Of a stretch of 64,000 nt of DNA, positions 34,181-43,352 are shown one piece after another. The translations under genes and the position numbers were made by a program. Where the stretch lies: assembly GCF_000381065.1 (NCBI RefSeq), contig NZ_KB905839.1:285423-349422 (forward strand). Reading direction: 5' to 3'. The stretch is from Propionispira raffinosivorans DSM 20765. GTDB lineage: Bacteria; Bacillota; Negativicutes; Selenomonadales; Selenomonadaceae. The notes under the pieces were generated by a model. It worked only from the letters and a program-made list of their open reading frames with translations, was not told where the DNA came from and did not search any database. The stretch's first letter is position 1, and each line of letters starts with the position of its first letter.

Positions 34181-36961
34181 GTGAAACGAATTGATAAGAT
34201 TTATGAATATATTAAACAGAAATCGAGTGTTTATACCTTAGAAAATCTTAAGGGACGAATTGGTGTAGATGCAACAGAAATTGCCGATGAACTGGGAATA
34301 TTGAGGAATAATGTCAGCATGGAACTCAATGCACTGCATCGGCAGGACAAAATCATTAAAATTATTGGACGTCCCGTACTATATTTTGATAAACAGACGG
34401 TAGAATCACTTTGTGGGGCTGTAATTGAGGGGCCTTGCCAATTTAATACAATTGAAGAGTGTGTAAAAATGACTGGTGTCAAAGGGCAAGGTCCCTTTGA
34501 CCGTTTGATTGGCGCGGATCGGAGTCTGAAAAAACAAGTCGAGCAAGCCAAGGCGGCTATTTTATATCCGCCGGATGGCTTGCATACACTTATTGTTGGT
34601 CAGACGGGGGTAGGTAAAACATTATTTGCGCATATGATGTATGAATATGGGAAAACGATGAATCGGTTCCCCACAGGTGGCCCATTTATTACGTTTAATT
34701 GTGCTGATTATTATAATAACCCGCAGCTTTTGATTTCACATATATTCGGACATATTAAAGGAGCTTTTACTGGTGCTGATACAGCAAAAGAAGGCTTGGT
34801 GGAAGCTGCTGATAAAGGTGTTTTATTTTTAGATGAAATTCATCGTTTGCCGCCGGAAGGGCAGGAAATGATTTTCTACTTTATAGACACAGGAACCTTT
34901 AACCGGCTAGGGGAAACTACGCGGGAACGAAAGGCCAAGGTACTGTTAATTGGTGCTACGACCGAAGATCCGAATTCCGCCCTTACGAAGACTTTTGTGC
35001 GGCGTATTCCGAATATCATTACCATTCGTCCGCTGATGGAACGTTCTTTGGAAGAAAAAGTCGATATTATTAAATTGTTGTTGACGGACGAAGTTCAGCG
35101 AATTAATAAACCAGTAAAGATTAGTGTGGAATCAATTAAAGCCCTTCTTGGTAGTATTAGTAATGGCAATGTTGGTCAGCTTAAATCGAATATCAAATTA
35201 CTTTGTGCCAAAGCTTTTTTAAATGGGATCGACAATCCAAACTATATTGAGATTGATTTCAAGATGCTGCCACCCAAAATAAAAAATGGACTCTTAACGC
35301 TCAGTGCCAATCGTAAAGATCTTGCAGAACTAAGTAAATATATTAATGAACCACTGCTGCTTACACCGCCAGGGGAGAAAGTTATTCTGGGAACGGAAGA
35401 TTTGGAGAAAGAACCATTTAATCTGTATCAAATAGTGGAGGATAAAGTGGATCTTTTGAAAGGTGAAGGCATTAGTGATGACTTAATCAAGCAAATTGTG
35501 GCAACCGATGTGAATGTGTATATCAAATCTTTCTATAATAAACAGGATGTACATATGTCAACGAGAGAACGTCTGCTTAAGATTGTCGATAAGACGCTGG
35601 TTGATTTTACGGAAGAAATCAGCCTTCTAGTGCAAAATAGGATGAATCGTGGGTTTAAAGATCGGTTCTTATATGCCTTCAGCCTTCATTTAAGTGCTTT
35701 TTTAAAACGAGTTAAATCTAAAGATGATTTGGCCTACAGTGAAATAGAAGGTGCTATTCCACGTGATTCGCTGGCATTTCAAGTAGCTGTGGAGATCAAA
35801 GAGAAAATTGAAGAACATTATCATATTGAAGTACCCAGGGCGGAGATAGAATATTTTGCTCTTCTGTTAGAGTCGGTGGAAGATGAGGACAAAGAAGAAA
35901 AAGTAATTATTATGGTTGCGACTCATGGAAAAAGTACAGCCACATCCATGGTGGAAGTGGCACAGAAACTTTTTAGTACGAATGATCCGAATCTGATTGC
36001 GATTGATATGCCGCTAGAGGTAAAACCACAGGAAACTTTGGAGAAAATGATCTCAAGGCTGCAGGAAATGAATTATCAACAGGGTGTATTAGTATTGGCA
36101 GATATGGGTTCACTATGTAATCTCGGTTCTATGATTATGGAACGCCTTAAAGTACAAGTCAAGACGATTGATATGGTATCTACTCCACTTATATTGGAAG
36201 CGATGCGTAAAGCTGATATTGTAGGAATGGATTTAAGCAGTATTTATGAGTCGTTATTGAATTTTAAAGGGTATGAGGTAGTAGAGTTTAATCGGAATAA
36301 AGATGAGGGTGGACGCGAGGTGATTGTAACAATTTGTACATCTGGTGCCGGGGCTGCTGTTAAGTTGAAAGAGATGATAGAAGAAATACTCTTACATATA
36401 GTAGACCGCAAGGTTGAGGTGATTCCGGTGGGGATAAAAAACTTGGATCATGTCATTCGCGAACTTGCTATTAACTATAAAATCGTTGCTGCTATCGGTA
36501 TGATCAAACCAAATTATAATATACCATTTATTCCTTTGGAAAAATTAATTGAAGGTGATGGTGAAACGATTTTACGTCGCTTACTAAAAAGCAATGTTAA
36601 ATTTGTGGAAAAAGAAAAGAAGAATGTTGTGGTACAGAAACTTTGTGAAGAAAGTTTGCAAAAATTCTTAACGTATTTAAATCCAATTAAGGTAATGAGT
36701 GTATTACTTGAATTTGACAGTGTATTGGAAAAGAAAATGGGTAAGAAGTTTAGCAATCCAATTAAAATCCGTCTTATTGTCCATTGTGGTTGTGCATTGG
36801 AACGGATGGTAATCCATAATGGACTTGTTTATACCGGAAATCGGCAAAATGTTGATACACAAAAGTTTAATTGTATCACAGAAGCCGCTAGCGTATTTGA
36901 AAGAAGCTTAAAAATCAAGCTTACAGAGGATGAAATATATTATATGACAGATATGATATAG
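34181..36961 (+). CDS. levR: LevR-type sigma-54 activator with PRD and PTS EIIA domains
   Basis: A 926-residue transcription activator of the LevR family. In order: N-terminal winged helix (about residues 5-65), AAA+ domain (about 105-340) with Walker A VGQTGVGKT, the sigma-54 contact loop GAFTGA and Walker B GVLFLDEIHRL, PRD 1 (about 460-560), EIIA-Man-like domain (about 570-690, IIMVATHGKSTATSM with the phosphorylatable His), an EIIB-like segment and a C-terminal PRD 2. It binds upstream of the sigma-54 promoter at 37136 and drives the PTS operon. GTG 34181 is favoured because GAGG lies ten bases upstream. Its regulation by PTS phosphorylation is known for the family. Confidence 0.93.
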   Translation: MKRIDKIYEYIKQKSSVYTLENLKGRIGVDATEIADELGILRNNVSMELNALHRQDKIIKIIGRPVLYFDKQTVESLCGAVIEGPCQFNTIEECVKMTGVKGQGPFDRLIGADRSLKKQVEQAKAAILYPPDGLHTLIVGQTGVGKTLFAHMMYEYGKTMNRFPTGGPFITFNCADYYNNPQLLISHIFGHIKGAFTGADTAKEGLVEAADKGVLFLDEIHRLPPEGQEMIFYFIDTGTFNRLGETTRERKAKVLLIGATTEDPNSALTKTFVRRIPNIITIRPLMERSLEEKVDIIKLLLTDEVQRINKPVKISVESIKALLGSISNGNVGQLKSNIKLLCAKAFLNGIDNPNYIEIDFKMLPPKIKNGLLTLSANRKDLAELSKYINEPLLLTPPGEKVILGTEDLEKEPFNLYQIVEDKVDLLKGEGISDDLIKQIVATDVNVYIKSFYNKQDVHMSTRERLLKIVDKTLVDFTEEISLLVQNRMNRGFKDRFLYAFSLHLSAFLKRVKSKDDLAYSEIEGAIPRDSLAFQVAVEIKEKIEEHYHIEVPRAEIEYFALLLESVEDEDKEEKVIIMVATHGKSTATSMVEVAQKLFSTNDPNLIAIDMPLEVKPQETLEKMISRLQEMNYQQGVLVLADMGSLCNLGSMIMERLKVQVKTIDMVSTPLILEAMRKADIVGMDLSSIYESLLNFKGYEVVEFNRNKDEGGREVIVTICTSGAGAAVKLKEMIEEILLHIVDRKVEVIPVGIKNLDHVIRELAINYKIVAAIGMIKPNYNIPFIPLEKLIEGDGETILRRLLKSNVKFVEKEKKNVVVQKLCEESLQKFLTYLNPIKVMSVLLEFDSVLEKKMGKKFSNPIKIRLIVHCGCALERMVIHNGLVYTGNRQNVDTQKFNCITEAASVFERSLKIKLTEDEIYYMTDMI

Positions 36962-36965
36962 TATT

Positions 36966-37010
36966 AAAAATACACTATTTTGGCTAAAAATCGAAGTAGT
37001 GTATTTTTTT
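36966..37010 (+). terminator. Rho-independent terminator after levR
   Basis: AAAAATACACTA / TAGTGTATTTTT, perfect 12-bp stem and T-run. Confidence 0.85.
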
Positions 37011-37042
37011 ATAAATGGAAAGAGTGTATCTAATAAAAAAAT

Positions 37043-37079
37043 ATAGAGTATTTTTTACGCCAGTAGAGTATTATATACT
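37043..37079 (+). promoter_or_regulatory. Candidate LevR upstream activating sequence
   Basis: Two direct repeats of TAGAGTATT spaced about 24 bp (ATAGAGTATTTTTTAC and GTAGAGTATTATATAC), 60-90 bp upstream of the sigma-54 promoter, the usual distance for an enhancer-binding activator. Confidence 0.35.
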
Positions 37080-37135
37080 AAAAAATAAAAGCAAAAGCAA
37101 GCATAATCAATCACTTTCGTTTTGATACACAATGT

Positions 37136-37151
37136 TGGCACGGGGCTTGCA
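37136..37151 (+). promoter_or_regulatory. Sigma-54 promoter of the mannose-type PTS operon
   Basis: TGGCACG-GGGC-TTGCA is a perfect match to the sigma-54 consensus (GG at -24, GC at -12). It is followed about 85 nt later by EIIA. The activator gene levR is directly upstream and rpoN is at 55.1 kb. Confidence 0.93.
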
Positions 37152-37236
37152 TTATATATTGGCGTGGAGAAAAAAGTGTTTTAGCATTTATATATTTTAT
37201 TCACCAATAACGGAACTTATATTGAGGAGGGTTCAC

Positions 37237-37668
37237 ATGCTAGCAATTTTAGTAGGGACACATGGTAATTTTGCAACAGAACTTGTTAAAACTTGCGAAA
37301 TGATTTGCGGTGCGACAACCAATGTTCGAGCAATTACTTTAGTACCGGGAGAAAGTCCGGATGATGTAGTAAAAAAATATGAAACTGCAATCGCTGAAAT
37401 GGATACAGAAGAAGGGGTAATCTTCTTAAATGATTTATTTGGCGGTAGTCCATATAATGCAGCTTGTCGGCTTGTAATCAACAATGAAAAATATGGTATT
37501 GTTACAGGTGTTAGTCTGCCAATGCTTATTGAACTGGTTGGTATACAGCTTACGGATGAGCATTTAGACATTAAAGAAGTTATGGATAAAGCAGTGGAAG
37601 CTGGAAAAGCCGGCGCACAGACATTTCATGCCAGTGCAATCAAAGAAGATGAGGAGGATGATTTATAA
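37237..37668 (+). CDS. PTS mannose/fructose-family EIIA
   Basis: A 143-residue soluble EIIA of the mannose family. It accepts phosphate from HPr on His9 (ILVGTHGNFA) and passes it to EIIB. Other family features are LNDLFGGSPYNAA and GVSLPMLIEL. The start has GAGGAGGG upstream. The acidic C-terminus (KEDEEDDL) overlaps the EIIB start by one base. First gene of the four-gene PTS operon controlled by sigma-54 and LevR. Confidence 0.94.
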   Translation: MLAILVGTHGNFATELVKTCEMICGATTNVRAITLVPGESPDDVVKKYETAIAEMDTEEGVIFLNDLFGGSPYNAACRLVINNEKYGIVTGVSLPMLIELVGIQLTDEHLDIKEVMDKAVEAGKAGAQTFHASAIKEDEEDDL

Positions 37669-38144
37669 TGAATATCGTATTAGCAAGAATTGATGACCGT
37701 TTAATCCATGGTCAGGTTGCAACTGTTTGGGCTAAACGAACTGAATGTGAACGTATTATCGTCTGTGATGATGATGTAGCGGCAGATTCGATTCGTGCTA
37801 CCTTATTAAAACAAGTAGCACCACCGGGCGTTAAATCGAGTGTAGTAGATATTGAAAAAGCGATTCGTGTTTATAATAATCCTAAATACGAAGCGGTGAA
37901 ATGTTTGCTTCTATTTACCAATCCAACCAGTGTACTGCAAATGGTTGAAGGCGGTGTTGATATCAAAACAATCAATATCGGCGGGATGAGTTTCAAAGAA
38001 GGCAAACGTCAGATTACGGGTGCTGTTTCTGTCAATGATCAGGATGTTGAATCCTTTAAAAAATTAAATGAAAAAGGGATTGAACTTGAAATCAGAAAAG
38101 TAGATACAGATAAAAAGGTAATGCTGATGGATGTTTTAAAATAA
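37668..38144 (+). CDS. PTS mannose/fructose-family EIIB
   Basis: A 158-residue EIIB that transfers phosphate from EIIA to the incoming sugar. The phosphorylated His14 is in RIDDRLIHGQVATVW, the family signature. INIGGMSF and the C-terminal KKVMLMDVL are also usual. It overlaps EIIA by one base. Sugar specificity (mannose, fructose, sorbose or other) cannot be fixed from this protein; the LevR activator favours fructose or mannose. Confidence 0.95.
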   Translation: MNIVLARIDDRLIHGQVATVWAKRTECERIIVCDDDVAADSIRATLLKQVAPPGVKSSVVDIEKAIRVYNNPKYEAVKCLLLFTNPTSVLQMVEGGVDIKTINIGGMSFKEGKRQITGAVSVNDQDVESFKKLNEKGIELEIRKVDTDKKVMLMDVLK

Positions 38145-38228
38145 TAAAATGCATTCGTTTCATGATTAGGCAAGTTTTCTCAAAATGGTTTCACAAAAAA
38201 TATATATCATAAAATGGAGGGAAACATA

Positions 38229-39029
38229 ATGGATCTTAGTAGTATGCAAATTATTGCGATCTTCATTGTATCTTGTGTGGCTGGTATGGGTAGTGTTTTG
38301 GATGAATTTCAAACACATAGACCTTTGATCGCCTGCACAGTTACAGGCCTTATTCTTGGAGATATGACAACAGGTATTATTATTGGTGGTACACTTGAAA
38401 TGATCGCTTTGGGCTGGATGAATATCGGTGCCGCGATGGCTCCGGATGCAGCACTTGCTTCGGTTATTTCAACCATTCTGGTAGTTGCAGGTCATCAGAG
38501 TGTTGGTGCCGGGATAGCAATTGCTATGCCGCTTGCAGCAGCAGGTCAGGTTCTGACAATTATCTGCCGGACACTTACCGTGTTTTTTCAGCATAAAGCG
38601 GATAGTTATGGTGAACAGGGGAATTTAAGAGGAATTGATATTTGCCATCTTGGCGCTCTCGGTATTCAGGCACTTCGTGTGGCTATTCCTTCTACACTTG
38701 TTGCTATGTATATTGGCACTGGAGTTGTACAGGATTTGCTTGCGGCAATTCCACAAGTTATCACTGGCGGGCTTCAGGTAGCCGGCGGATTTATCGTAGT
38801 AGTTGGGTACGCAATGGTTATTAATATGATGGGCGTATCTTATTTGATGCCTTTCTTCTTCTTGGGTTTCGTATTCGCAGCCTTCACAAACTTCAACCTG
38901 GTAGCATTTGGTGTAATTGGTCTTGTAATCGCTATTGTATACATCCAATTAAATCCTAAATATCAGGTAATGGCAGCAGCTTCGGCAGCTGGTGGATCCA
39001 GTGATTCAGATGACGATTTGGACGATTAA
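38229..39029 (+). CDS. PTS mannose/fructose-family EIIC
   Basis: A 266-residue membrane subunit that forms the sugar channel together with EIID. Family motifs: QTHRPLIACTVTGLILGD, GTLEMIALGWMNIGAAMAPD and AIAMPLAAAGQ. About eight hydrophobic segments. ATG 38229 follows GGAGGG; an earlier in-frame ATG overlaps that site. The Asp/Ser-rich tail (SSDSDDDLDD) is unusual and resembles the acidic tail of EIIA. Confidence 0.94.
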   Translation: MDLSSMQIIAIFIVSCVAGMGSVLDEFQTHRPLIACTVTGLILGDMTTGIIIGGTLEMIALGWMNIGAAMAPDAALASVISTILVVAGHQSVGAGIAIAMPLAAAGQVLTIICRTLTVFFQHKADSYGEQGNLRGIDICHLGALGIQALRVAIPSTLVAMYIGTGVVQDLLAAIPQVITGGLQVAGGFIVVVGYAMVINMMGVSYLMPFFFLGFVFAAFTNFNLVAFGVIGLVIAIVYIQLNPKYQVMAAASAAGGSSDSDDDLDD

Positions 39030-39061
39030 TTTAAGAAGAATTTAAGGGAGGAAGATTAATA

Positions 39062-39877
39062 ATGAAAAAGCTTACGAAAAGTGATTTTTTCTGGGCGTTT
39101 GTCCGTTCCAATTTTGCACAGGGTTCTTGGAACATGGAAAGAATGCAGGCTTTAGGATATTGCTTTGGGATGGTGCCAATTCTTAAAAGACTGTATGAAG
39201 GTGATGAACTTAAACAGGCAATTAAAAGACATCTTGAATTTTATAATACACAGCCGTTTGTAACTGCACCAATCATTGGCATTACCGCTGCAATGGAAGA
39301 ACAAAGAGCCAATGGTAAAGACATTCCAGATGGTGTTATCAACGGTATTAAAGTTGGTATGATGGGACCTTTAGCTGGTGTTGGTGATCCTATATTCTGG
39401 GGTACTTTAAGACCAATTACCGCGGCTCTTGGTGCATCTTTGGCACTTACTGGCAGTGTTGGTGGACCAATTCTGTTTTTTGTCTTATTTAATGCAGTTC
39501 GCTTAGCAGTTAGATGGTATGGTATTAAATATGGCTATACAAAAGGTACAGATGTGGTACAAGATGTTGCCGGCAATAAATTGCAGAAACTTACAGAAGG
39601 TGCTTCGATCTTAGGTTTGTTTGTAATGGGTGCTTTGGTTAATAAATGGACATCGGTAAATGTTCCTCTAGTTGTATCGCAGATTACGATGCAGGATGGA
39701 AAAGTAGTTACGACTACGGTTCAAACGATTTTAGATCAGTTAATGCCAGGTTTGATTCCATTGATTTTAACTTTCATCTGCATGAGATTGATGAAAAATA
39801 AAGTAAATGCAATTTGGATTATCTTCGGCTTATTTGCTGTTGGTATCATTGGTTATGGGTTAGGTATTTTAAAATAA
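39062..39877 (+). CDS. PTS mannose/fructose-family EIID
   Basis: A 271-residue membrane subunit, partner of EIIC in the mannose-family permease. Signatures are the N-terminal FVRSNFAQGSWNMERMQALG, VGMMGPLAGVGDPIFWGTLR and ALGASLA. Membrane segments are confined to the C-terminal half, as usual. GGGAGG precedes the ATG. Last gene of the PTS operon, followed by a very strong terminator. Confidence 0.95.
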   Translation: MKKLTKSDFFWAFVRSNFAQGSWNMERMQALGYCFGMVPILKRLYEGDELKQAIKRHLEFYNTQPFVTAPIIGITAAMEEQRANGKDIPDGVINGIKVGMMGPLAGVGDPIFWGTLRPITAALGASLALTGSVGGPILFFVLFNAVRLAVRWYGIKYGYTKGTDVVQDVAGNKLQKLTEGASILGLFVMGALVNKWTSVNVPLVVSQITMQDGKVVTTTVQTILDQLMPGLIPLILTFICMRLMKNKVNAIWIIFGLFAVGIIGYGLGILK

Positions 39878-39884
39878 TCAATCC

Positions 39885-39916
39885 ACAAAAAAGGCTATTT
39901 ATAATAGCCTTTTTTG
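39885..39916 (+). terminator. Rho-independent terminator of the PTS operon
   Basis: ACAAAAAAGGCTAT-TTAT-ATAGCCTTTTTTGT: perfect 14-bp stem. Confidence 0.9.
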
Positions 39917-39969
39917 TCTATTTAAATTTAAAGATGTAAAAAAATAAATATACTTTGCACCCTAAGGGG

Positions 39970-39998
39970 TTTACATTTTTCACTAGAGTCTTTAAAAT
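39970..39998 (+). promoter_or_regulatory. Probable sigma-A promoter of pfkA
   Basis: -35 TTTACA, 17-bp spacer, -10 TAAAAT (39993-39998). It overlaps a small dyad ACCC-TA-AGGGGT at 39959-39970. Confidence 0.5.
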
Positions 39999-40155
39999 AA
40001 ATGTAGGGGATTGTTTAATAAATTTTAAGCAAATATAAGTCAAAATAAAATATTCAATCCTTATAACTAAGTAAAAATAAGTTTTTTATTTGTAAATTGT
40101 TTCAGTTAAAATGGAAACGGACAAATATTTTTCAAAAGATAAGGAGAATTATTCT

Positions 40156-41115
40156 ATGCTAAAATGTATTGCAGTTATGACAAGCGGCGGAGACAGTCCA
40201 GGGATGAATGCGGCAGCACGGGCCGTTGTTCGTACGGCACTTTATGAAGGTGTTGAGGTTTGGGGAATTAACAATGGGTATAAAGGTGCTATCGAAGATG
40301 ATATGTATAAACTGGAATCTCGTTCCGTAGGAGATATCATTCAGAGAGGCGGTACTTTTTTGGGGACAGCGCGCAGTCCTGAATTCAAAACAGAAGAAGG
40401 CCGTAAGCAAGCCATGGCCAATTTTAAAAAACATGGGATTCAGGGTTTGGTTATTATCGGCGGTGATGGAAGCTTAACGGGCGGTGCGTTGTTGAGCAAA
40501 TTGGGGATGCCGATTGTCGGTCTTCCTGGTACCATTGATAATGATGTATGGGGAACGGATTACACGATTGGTGCTGATACAGCTGCCAATACGATTGTGG
40601 ATGCCATCAATAAACTTAGAGATACAGCTTCAGCACATCGTCGCATTATCCTTATTGAAGTTATGGGACGTAAATCTGGCTGGCTCGCAATGACAACTGG
40701 GATTGCCGGTGGGGCAGAATATGTTCTGGTTCCAGAAGTAAAATATAATATTGATGATATGTGCCAGGAACTTAAGGAAGCTTATGATCGTGGTAAACGT
40801 TACAGCATCGTTGTTGTTGCTGAAGGCGCTGGCAGTGCTATTGAAATTGGGAAAGAAGTTGGCGAAAAGACAGGCATTGATACAAGAGTGTCGGTTTTAG
40901 GACATATCCAGCGCGGTGGATCACCAAGTGTTGAAGACCGCATTAAAGCAAGCATGCTCGGTGAAAAAGCTGCTTTGGCATTAATTTCTGGGTTATCAAA
41001 TGTAGTATTTGGTTTTGATGCAGGGAAAGTGGTTAGTATTGATCTCAACGATGCGGTACATAATCAAAAGACCCTGGATCCGGAATTGATTCGTTTAGCT
41101 CGTGTATTAGCATAA
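40156..41115 (+). CDS. pfkA: ATP-dependent 6-phosphofructokinase
   Basis: Phosphorylates fructose-6-phosphate to fructose-1,6-bisphosphate in glycolysis. The 319-residue length is standard for bacterial PfkA. Motifs: MTSGGDSPGMNAAARAVVR (ATP site), IIGGDGS (Gly before Asp, ATP-type), GTIDNDVWGTD (catalytic Asp), EVMGRKSGWLA and HIQRGGSP. ATG 40156 is preferred because AAGGAG is nine bases upstream; the longer frame starting at 40111 has no ribosome site. It lies next to the PTS operon but behind its own promoter and terminator. Confidence 0.96.
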   Translation: MLKCIAVMTSGGDSPGMNAAARAVVRTALYEGVEVWGINNGYKGAIEDDMYKLESRSVGDIIQRGGTFLGTARSPEFKTEEGRKQAMANFKKHGIQGLVIIGGDGSLTGGALLSKLGMPIVGLPGTIDNDVWGTDYTIGADTAANTIVDAINKLRDTASAHRRIILIEVMGRKSGWLAMTTGIAGGAEYVLVPEVKYNIDDMCQELKEAYDRGKRYSIVVVAEGAGSAIEIGKEVGEKTGIDTRVSVLGHIQRGGSPSVEDRIKASMLGEKAALALISGLSNVVFGFDAGKVVSIDLNDAVHNQKTLDPELIRLARVLA

Positions 41116-41119
41116 AAGA

Positions 41120-41163
41120 AAAAGAAAGCCCCCGCTGCGTAAAACGCAGCGGGGGCTTTCTTG
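41120..41163. terminator. Strong bidirectional terminator between pfkA and lysA
   Basis: AAGAAAGCCCCCGCTGCGT / ACGCAGCGGGGGCTTTCTT: 19-bp perfect stem with a 2-nt loop core, between convergent genes. Confidence 0.92.
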
Positions 41164-41199
41164 TAGTAGGAGTTTTGGTTGAGTTTTTATAGTTCGTAT

Positions 41200-42453
41200 T
41201 TAAAATACGGAACCATCATAGTGAAGTGTAGCAAAATAATCATCCAGTGTTTCGGCCCGGCGAATCAGTTCTACATCACCGTTTTCTTTCCATAAGAGTT
41301 CAGCCGAACGAAGTTTTCCATTATAATTAAATCCCATAGCATGGCCATGGGCACCAGCATCATGAATCACAATACGATCGCCGATGTCAATGGCTGGCAA
41401 TTGACGGTCAATTGCAAATTTATCATTATTTTCACAAAGTGAACCTGTAATATCATAAGTATGGTCTAAAGGAGCGTTTTCTTTGCCAACTACGGTAATA
41501 TGATGATAAGCACCGTAGAGTGCCGGACGCATCAGATTCGCCATACAAGAATCAAGCCCCATATAGTTCTTGTAGGTTTTCTTTTCATGAAGTGCTGTAG
41601 AAACAAGATACCCATAAGGTCCTGTAATGGCACGACCAAGTTCCATGGCAATGGCCAGGTCCAAACCTGCCGGGCGGATGATTTTGTCGTATGCTGTATG
41701 AATGCCAGCACCAATATATTCTAAATCAATAGCAGTTTCTTCTGGGCGGTAGGGAATTCCAACACCGCCGCCTAAATTTACAAATTCCAGATTAATGGCA
41801 AGCTTTTCTTTAATTTCAACAGCGAGGTTGAACATAAGCTCCGCTGTTGCAATAAAGGAATTGGGGTTTAATTCATTCGAAATAACCATAGTGTGCAGAC
41901 CAAAACGTTTTATGCCTTTATCTTTGCAGATTTGGTAGGCTTCAAACAATTGATTTTTTGTCAAACCATATTTCGCTTCTTCAGGTTTACCAATAATGTC
42001 ATTTCCTTCAATTAATGATCCAGGGTTGTAACGGAAGGATAATACTTCTGGAAACCCGGCATTTTTTTCTAAATATTCAATATGGGTAATATCATCAAGA
42101 TTGATAATTGCACCCAAAGAGATTGCTTTTTGAAATTCATCCGCTGGTGTATCATTGGATGTGAGCATGATTTTTTCACCGTTGATTCCGGCTTTATCGG
42201 ATAAGATTAGTTCCGCTAGGGAACTGCAATCAGCACCAGCGCCTTCTTCAGCAAGAATTTGCAATAAACGCGGATTCGGTGCTGCCTTTACGGCATAATG
42301 TTCACGAAAAGAAGGTGCCCAGGAAAAAGCTTTGAATAAGCGGCGCATATTGAGGCGAATAGCCTTTTCATCATAAATATGAAAAGGTGTTGGATATTTT
42401 TGAATAATTTTTTCAAGTTGAGATTGTGAAATTGGGAAGATTTTTTCAGCCAT
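41200..42453 (-). CDS. lysA: Diaminopimelate decarboxylase
   Basis: Catalyses the last step of lysine synthesis, meso-diaminopimelate to lysine, with PLP. A 417-residue fold-type III decarboxylase. The PLP Lys is in FREHYAVKAAPNP, the phosphate-binding loop in NLGGGVGIPY, and the C-terminal substrate residues in GSLCENND and DAGAHGHAM. Its leader contains a lysine riboswitch, which confirms the function. The ribosome site GGAGG precedes the ATG. Expression should fall when lysine is plentiful. Confidence 0.95.
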   Translation of the reverse strand: MAEKIFPISQSQLEKIIQKYPTPFHIYDEKAIRLNMRRLFKAFSWAPSFREHYAVKAAPNPRLLQILAEEGAGADCSSLAELILSDKAGINGEKIMLTSNDTPADEFQKAISLGAIINLDDITHIEYLEKNAGFPEVLSFRYNPGSLIEGNDIIGKPEEAKYGLTKNQLFEAYQICKDKGIKRFGLHTMVISNELNPNSFIATAELMFNLAVEIKEKLAINLEFVNLGGGVGIPYRPEETAIDLEYIGAGIHTAYDKIIRPAGLDLAIAMELGRAITGPYGYLVSTALHEKKTYKNYMGLDSCMANLMRPALYGAYHHITVVGKENAPLDHTYDITGSLCENNDKFAIDRQLPAIDIGDRIVIHDAGAHGHAMGFNYNGKLRSAELLWKENGDVELIRRAETLDDYFATLHYDGSVF

Positions 42454-42497
42454 AAATTAATAATACCTCCAATTGATTTTACATACTTATCGGAAAC

Positions 42498-42535
42498 AAA
42501 AAAGCGATTCGAAAGAAAGCTTCTCGCAAATCGCT
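42498..42535 (-). terminator. Riboswitch-controlled terminator of lysA
   Basis: Minus strand: AGCGAT ... ATCGCT stem with additional inner pairs (GCGAG / CTTTCG region) followed by TTTTTTG, about 45 nt before the start codon. Confidence 0.75.
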
Positions 42536-42539
42536 ACGT

Positions 42540-42716
42540 ATTTATAGCATGCAAGATAGCACTCCATACGTTTGTATGACAGTCTGGTGTTTATTCAACC
42601 CAAGACCAATAATTCTCCTTTACCATTCGAAAATTATTTCGGCGATAATCCCTTTTCCTATACATCAACGTTGGTAACTCTGCATAGGTACTATTGATTT
42701 ATCGCACCTCTATCTG
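42540..42716 (-). ncRNA. Lysine riboswitch (L box) aptamer
   Basis: Minus-strand leader of lysA. It contains the conserved blocks in order: AGATAGAGGTGCGA, AGTA, AAGGGATTATCGCCGAA, TTGGTCTTGGGTTGAATAAA, CAGACTGTCATAC and GTATGGAGTGCTATCT. The first and last blocks pair to close the five-helix junction. A terminator follows, so lysine binding should cause premature termination. Confidence 0.95.
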
Positions 42717-42744
42717 TAAATATGTAAATATTATATTGGTATGT

Positions 42745-42773
42745 ATTATAACAATATTCAAGATAAGTGTCAA
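42745..42773 (-). promoter_or_regulatory. Consensus sigma-A promoter of lysA
   Basis: Minus strand: TTGACA, exactly 17 bp, TATAAT. Both boxes are perfect consensus. It lies about 30 bp upstream of the riboswitch. Confidence 0.9.
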
Positions 42774-42949
42774 TTGAAAATTAGAATCAATCTTCATTGT
42801 GAAAAATATGTACGTTTTTTTTGCTTCATAGCGGATCTTTTTCGACTTCTTAATTGAAGAAACATTGATTTTTAACGAAATAATTAGGGTTAGGCGTTTT
42901 TTTGTGATAAAATAAAAGTAATATTTATTGTTATAAGGAGAAAATTTTT

Positions 42950-43327
42950 ATGTGGATGAGAATTTGGCGCTGGGTACAAATGTTTCGTGAAGATTTGTTG
43001 GTTTTATTTATTGCAGTGCGAAATCCGGCAACTTCAAGAAGCATAAAAGTTTTATTTTTATTGGCAGTTGGCTATTTGATTAGTCCGATTGATTTTATTC
43101 CTGATACAATACCTGTAGTAGGGCTTATGGATGATATAGTTATTGTTCCAGCCTTGCTTTATTTTATTATGAGAATACTTCCACCTGGTGTGCGGCACGA
43201 TAGTGAAATGAAGGCGCAGCGCTTAGGACGGAAGTTACCCTATATTTTTTTTGCTTTGGCTGTTTTTCTGGTGACTTGGATGGTATTTATTTTCTGGGTC
43301 ATATATTCATTGCTAATGAAACAATAG
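42950..43327 (+). CDS. DUF1232 (YkvA-type) small membrane protein
   Basis: A 125-residue protein with the DUF1232 core VGYLISPIDFIPDTIPVVGL followed by MDDIVIVPALLYFI, and two hydrophobic segments (about residues 35-70 and a C-terminal helix about 98-120, FFALAVFLVTWMVFIFWVIY). Family function is unknown. The start follows AAGGAG. The next gene, topB, starts 25 bases later, so they may be co-transcribed. Confidence 0.85.
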   Translation: MWMRIWRWVQMFREDLLVLFIAVRNPATSRSIKVLFLLAVGYLISPIDFIPDTIPVVGLMDDIVIVPALLYFIMRILPPGVRHDSEMKAQRLGRKLPYIFFALAVFLVTWMVFIFWVIYSLLMKQ

Positions 43328-43352
43328 GGGATTTTGATGAGGTGTAAATTTA

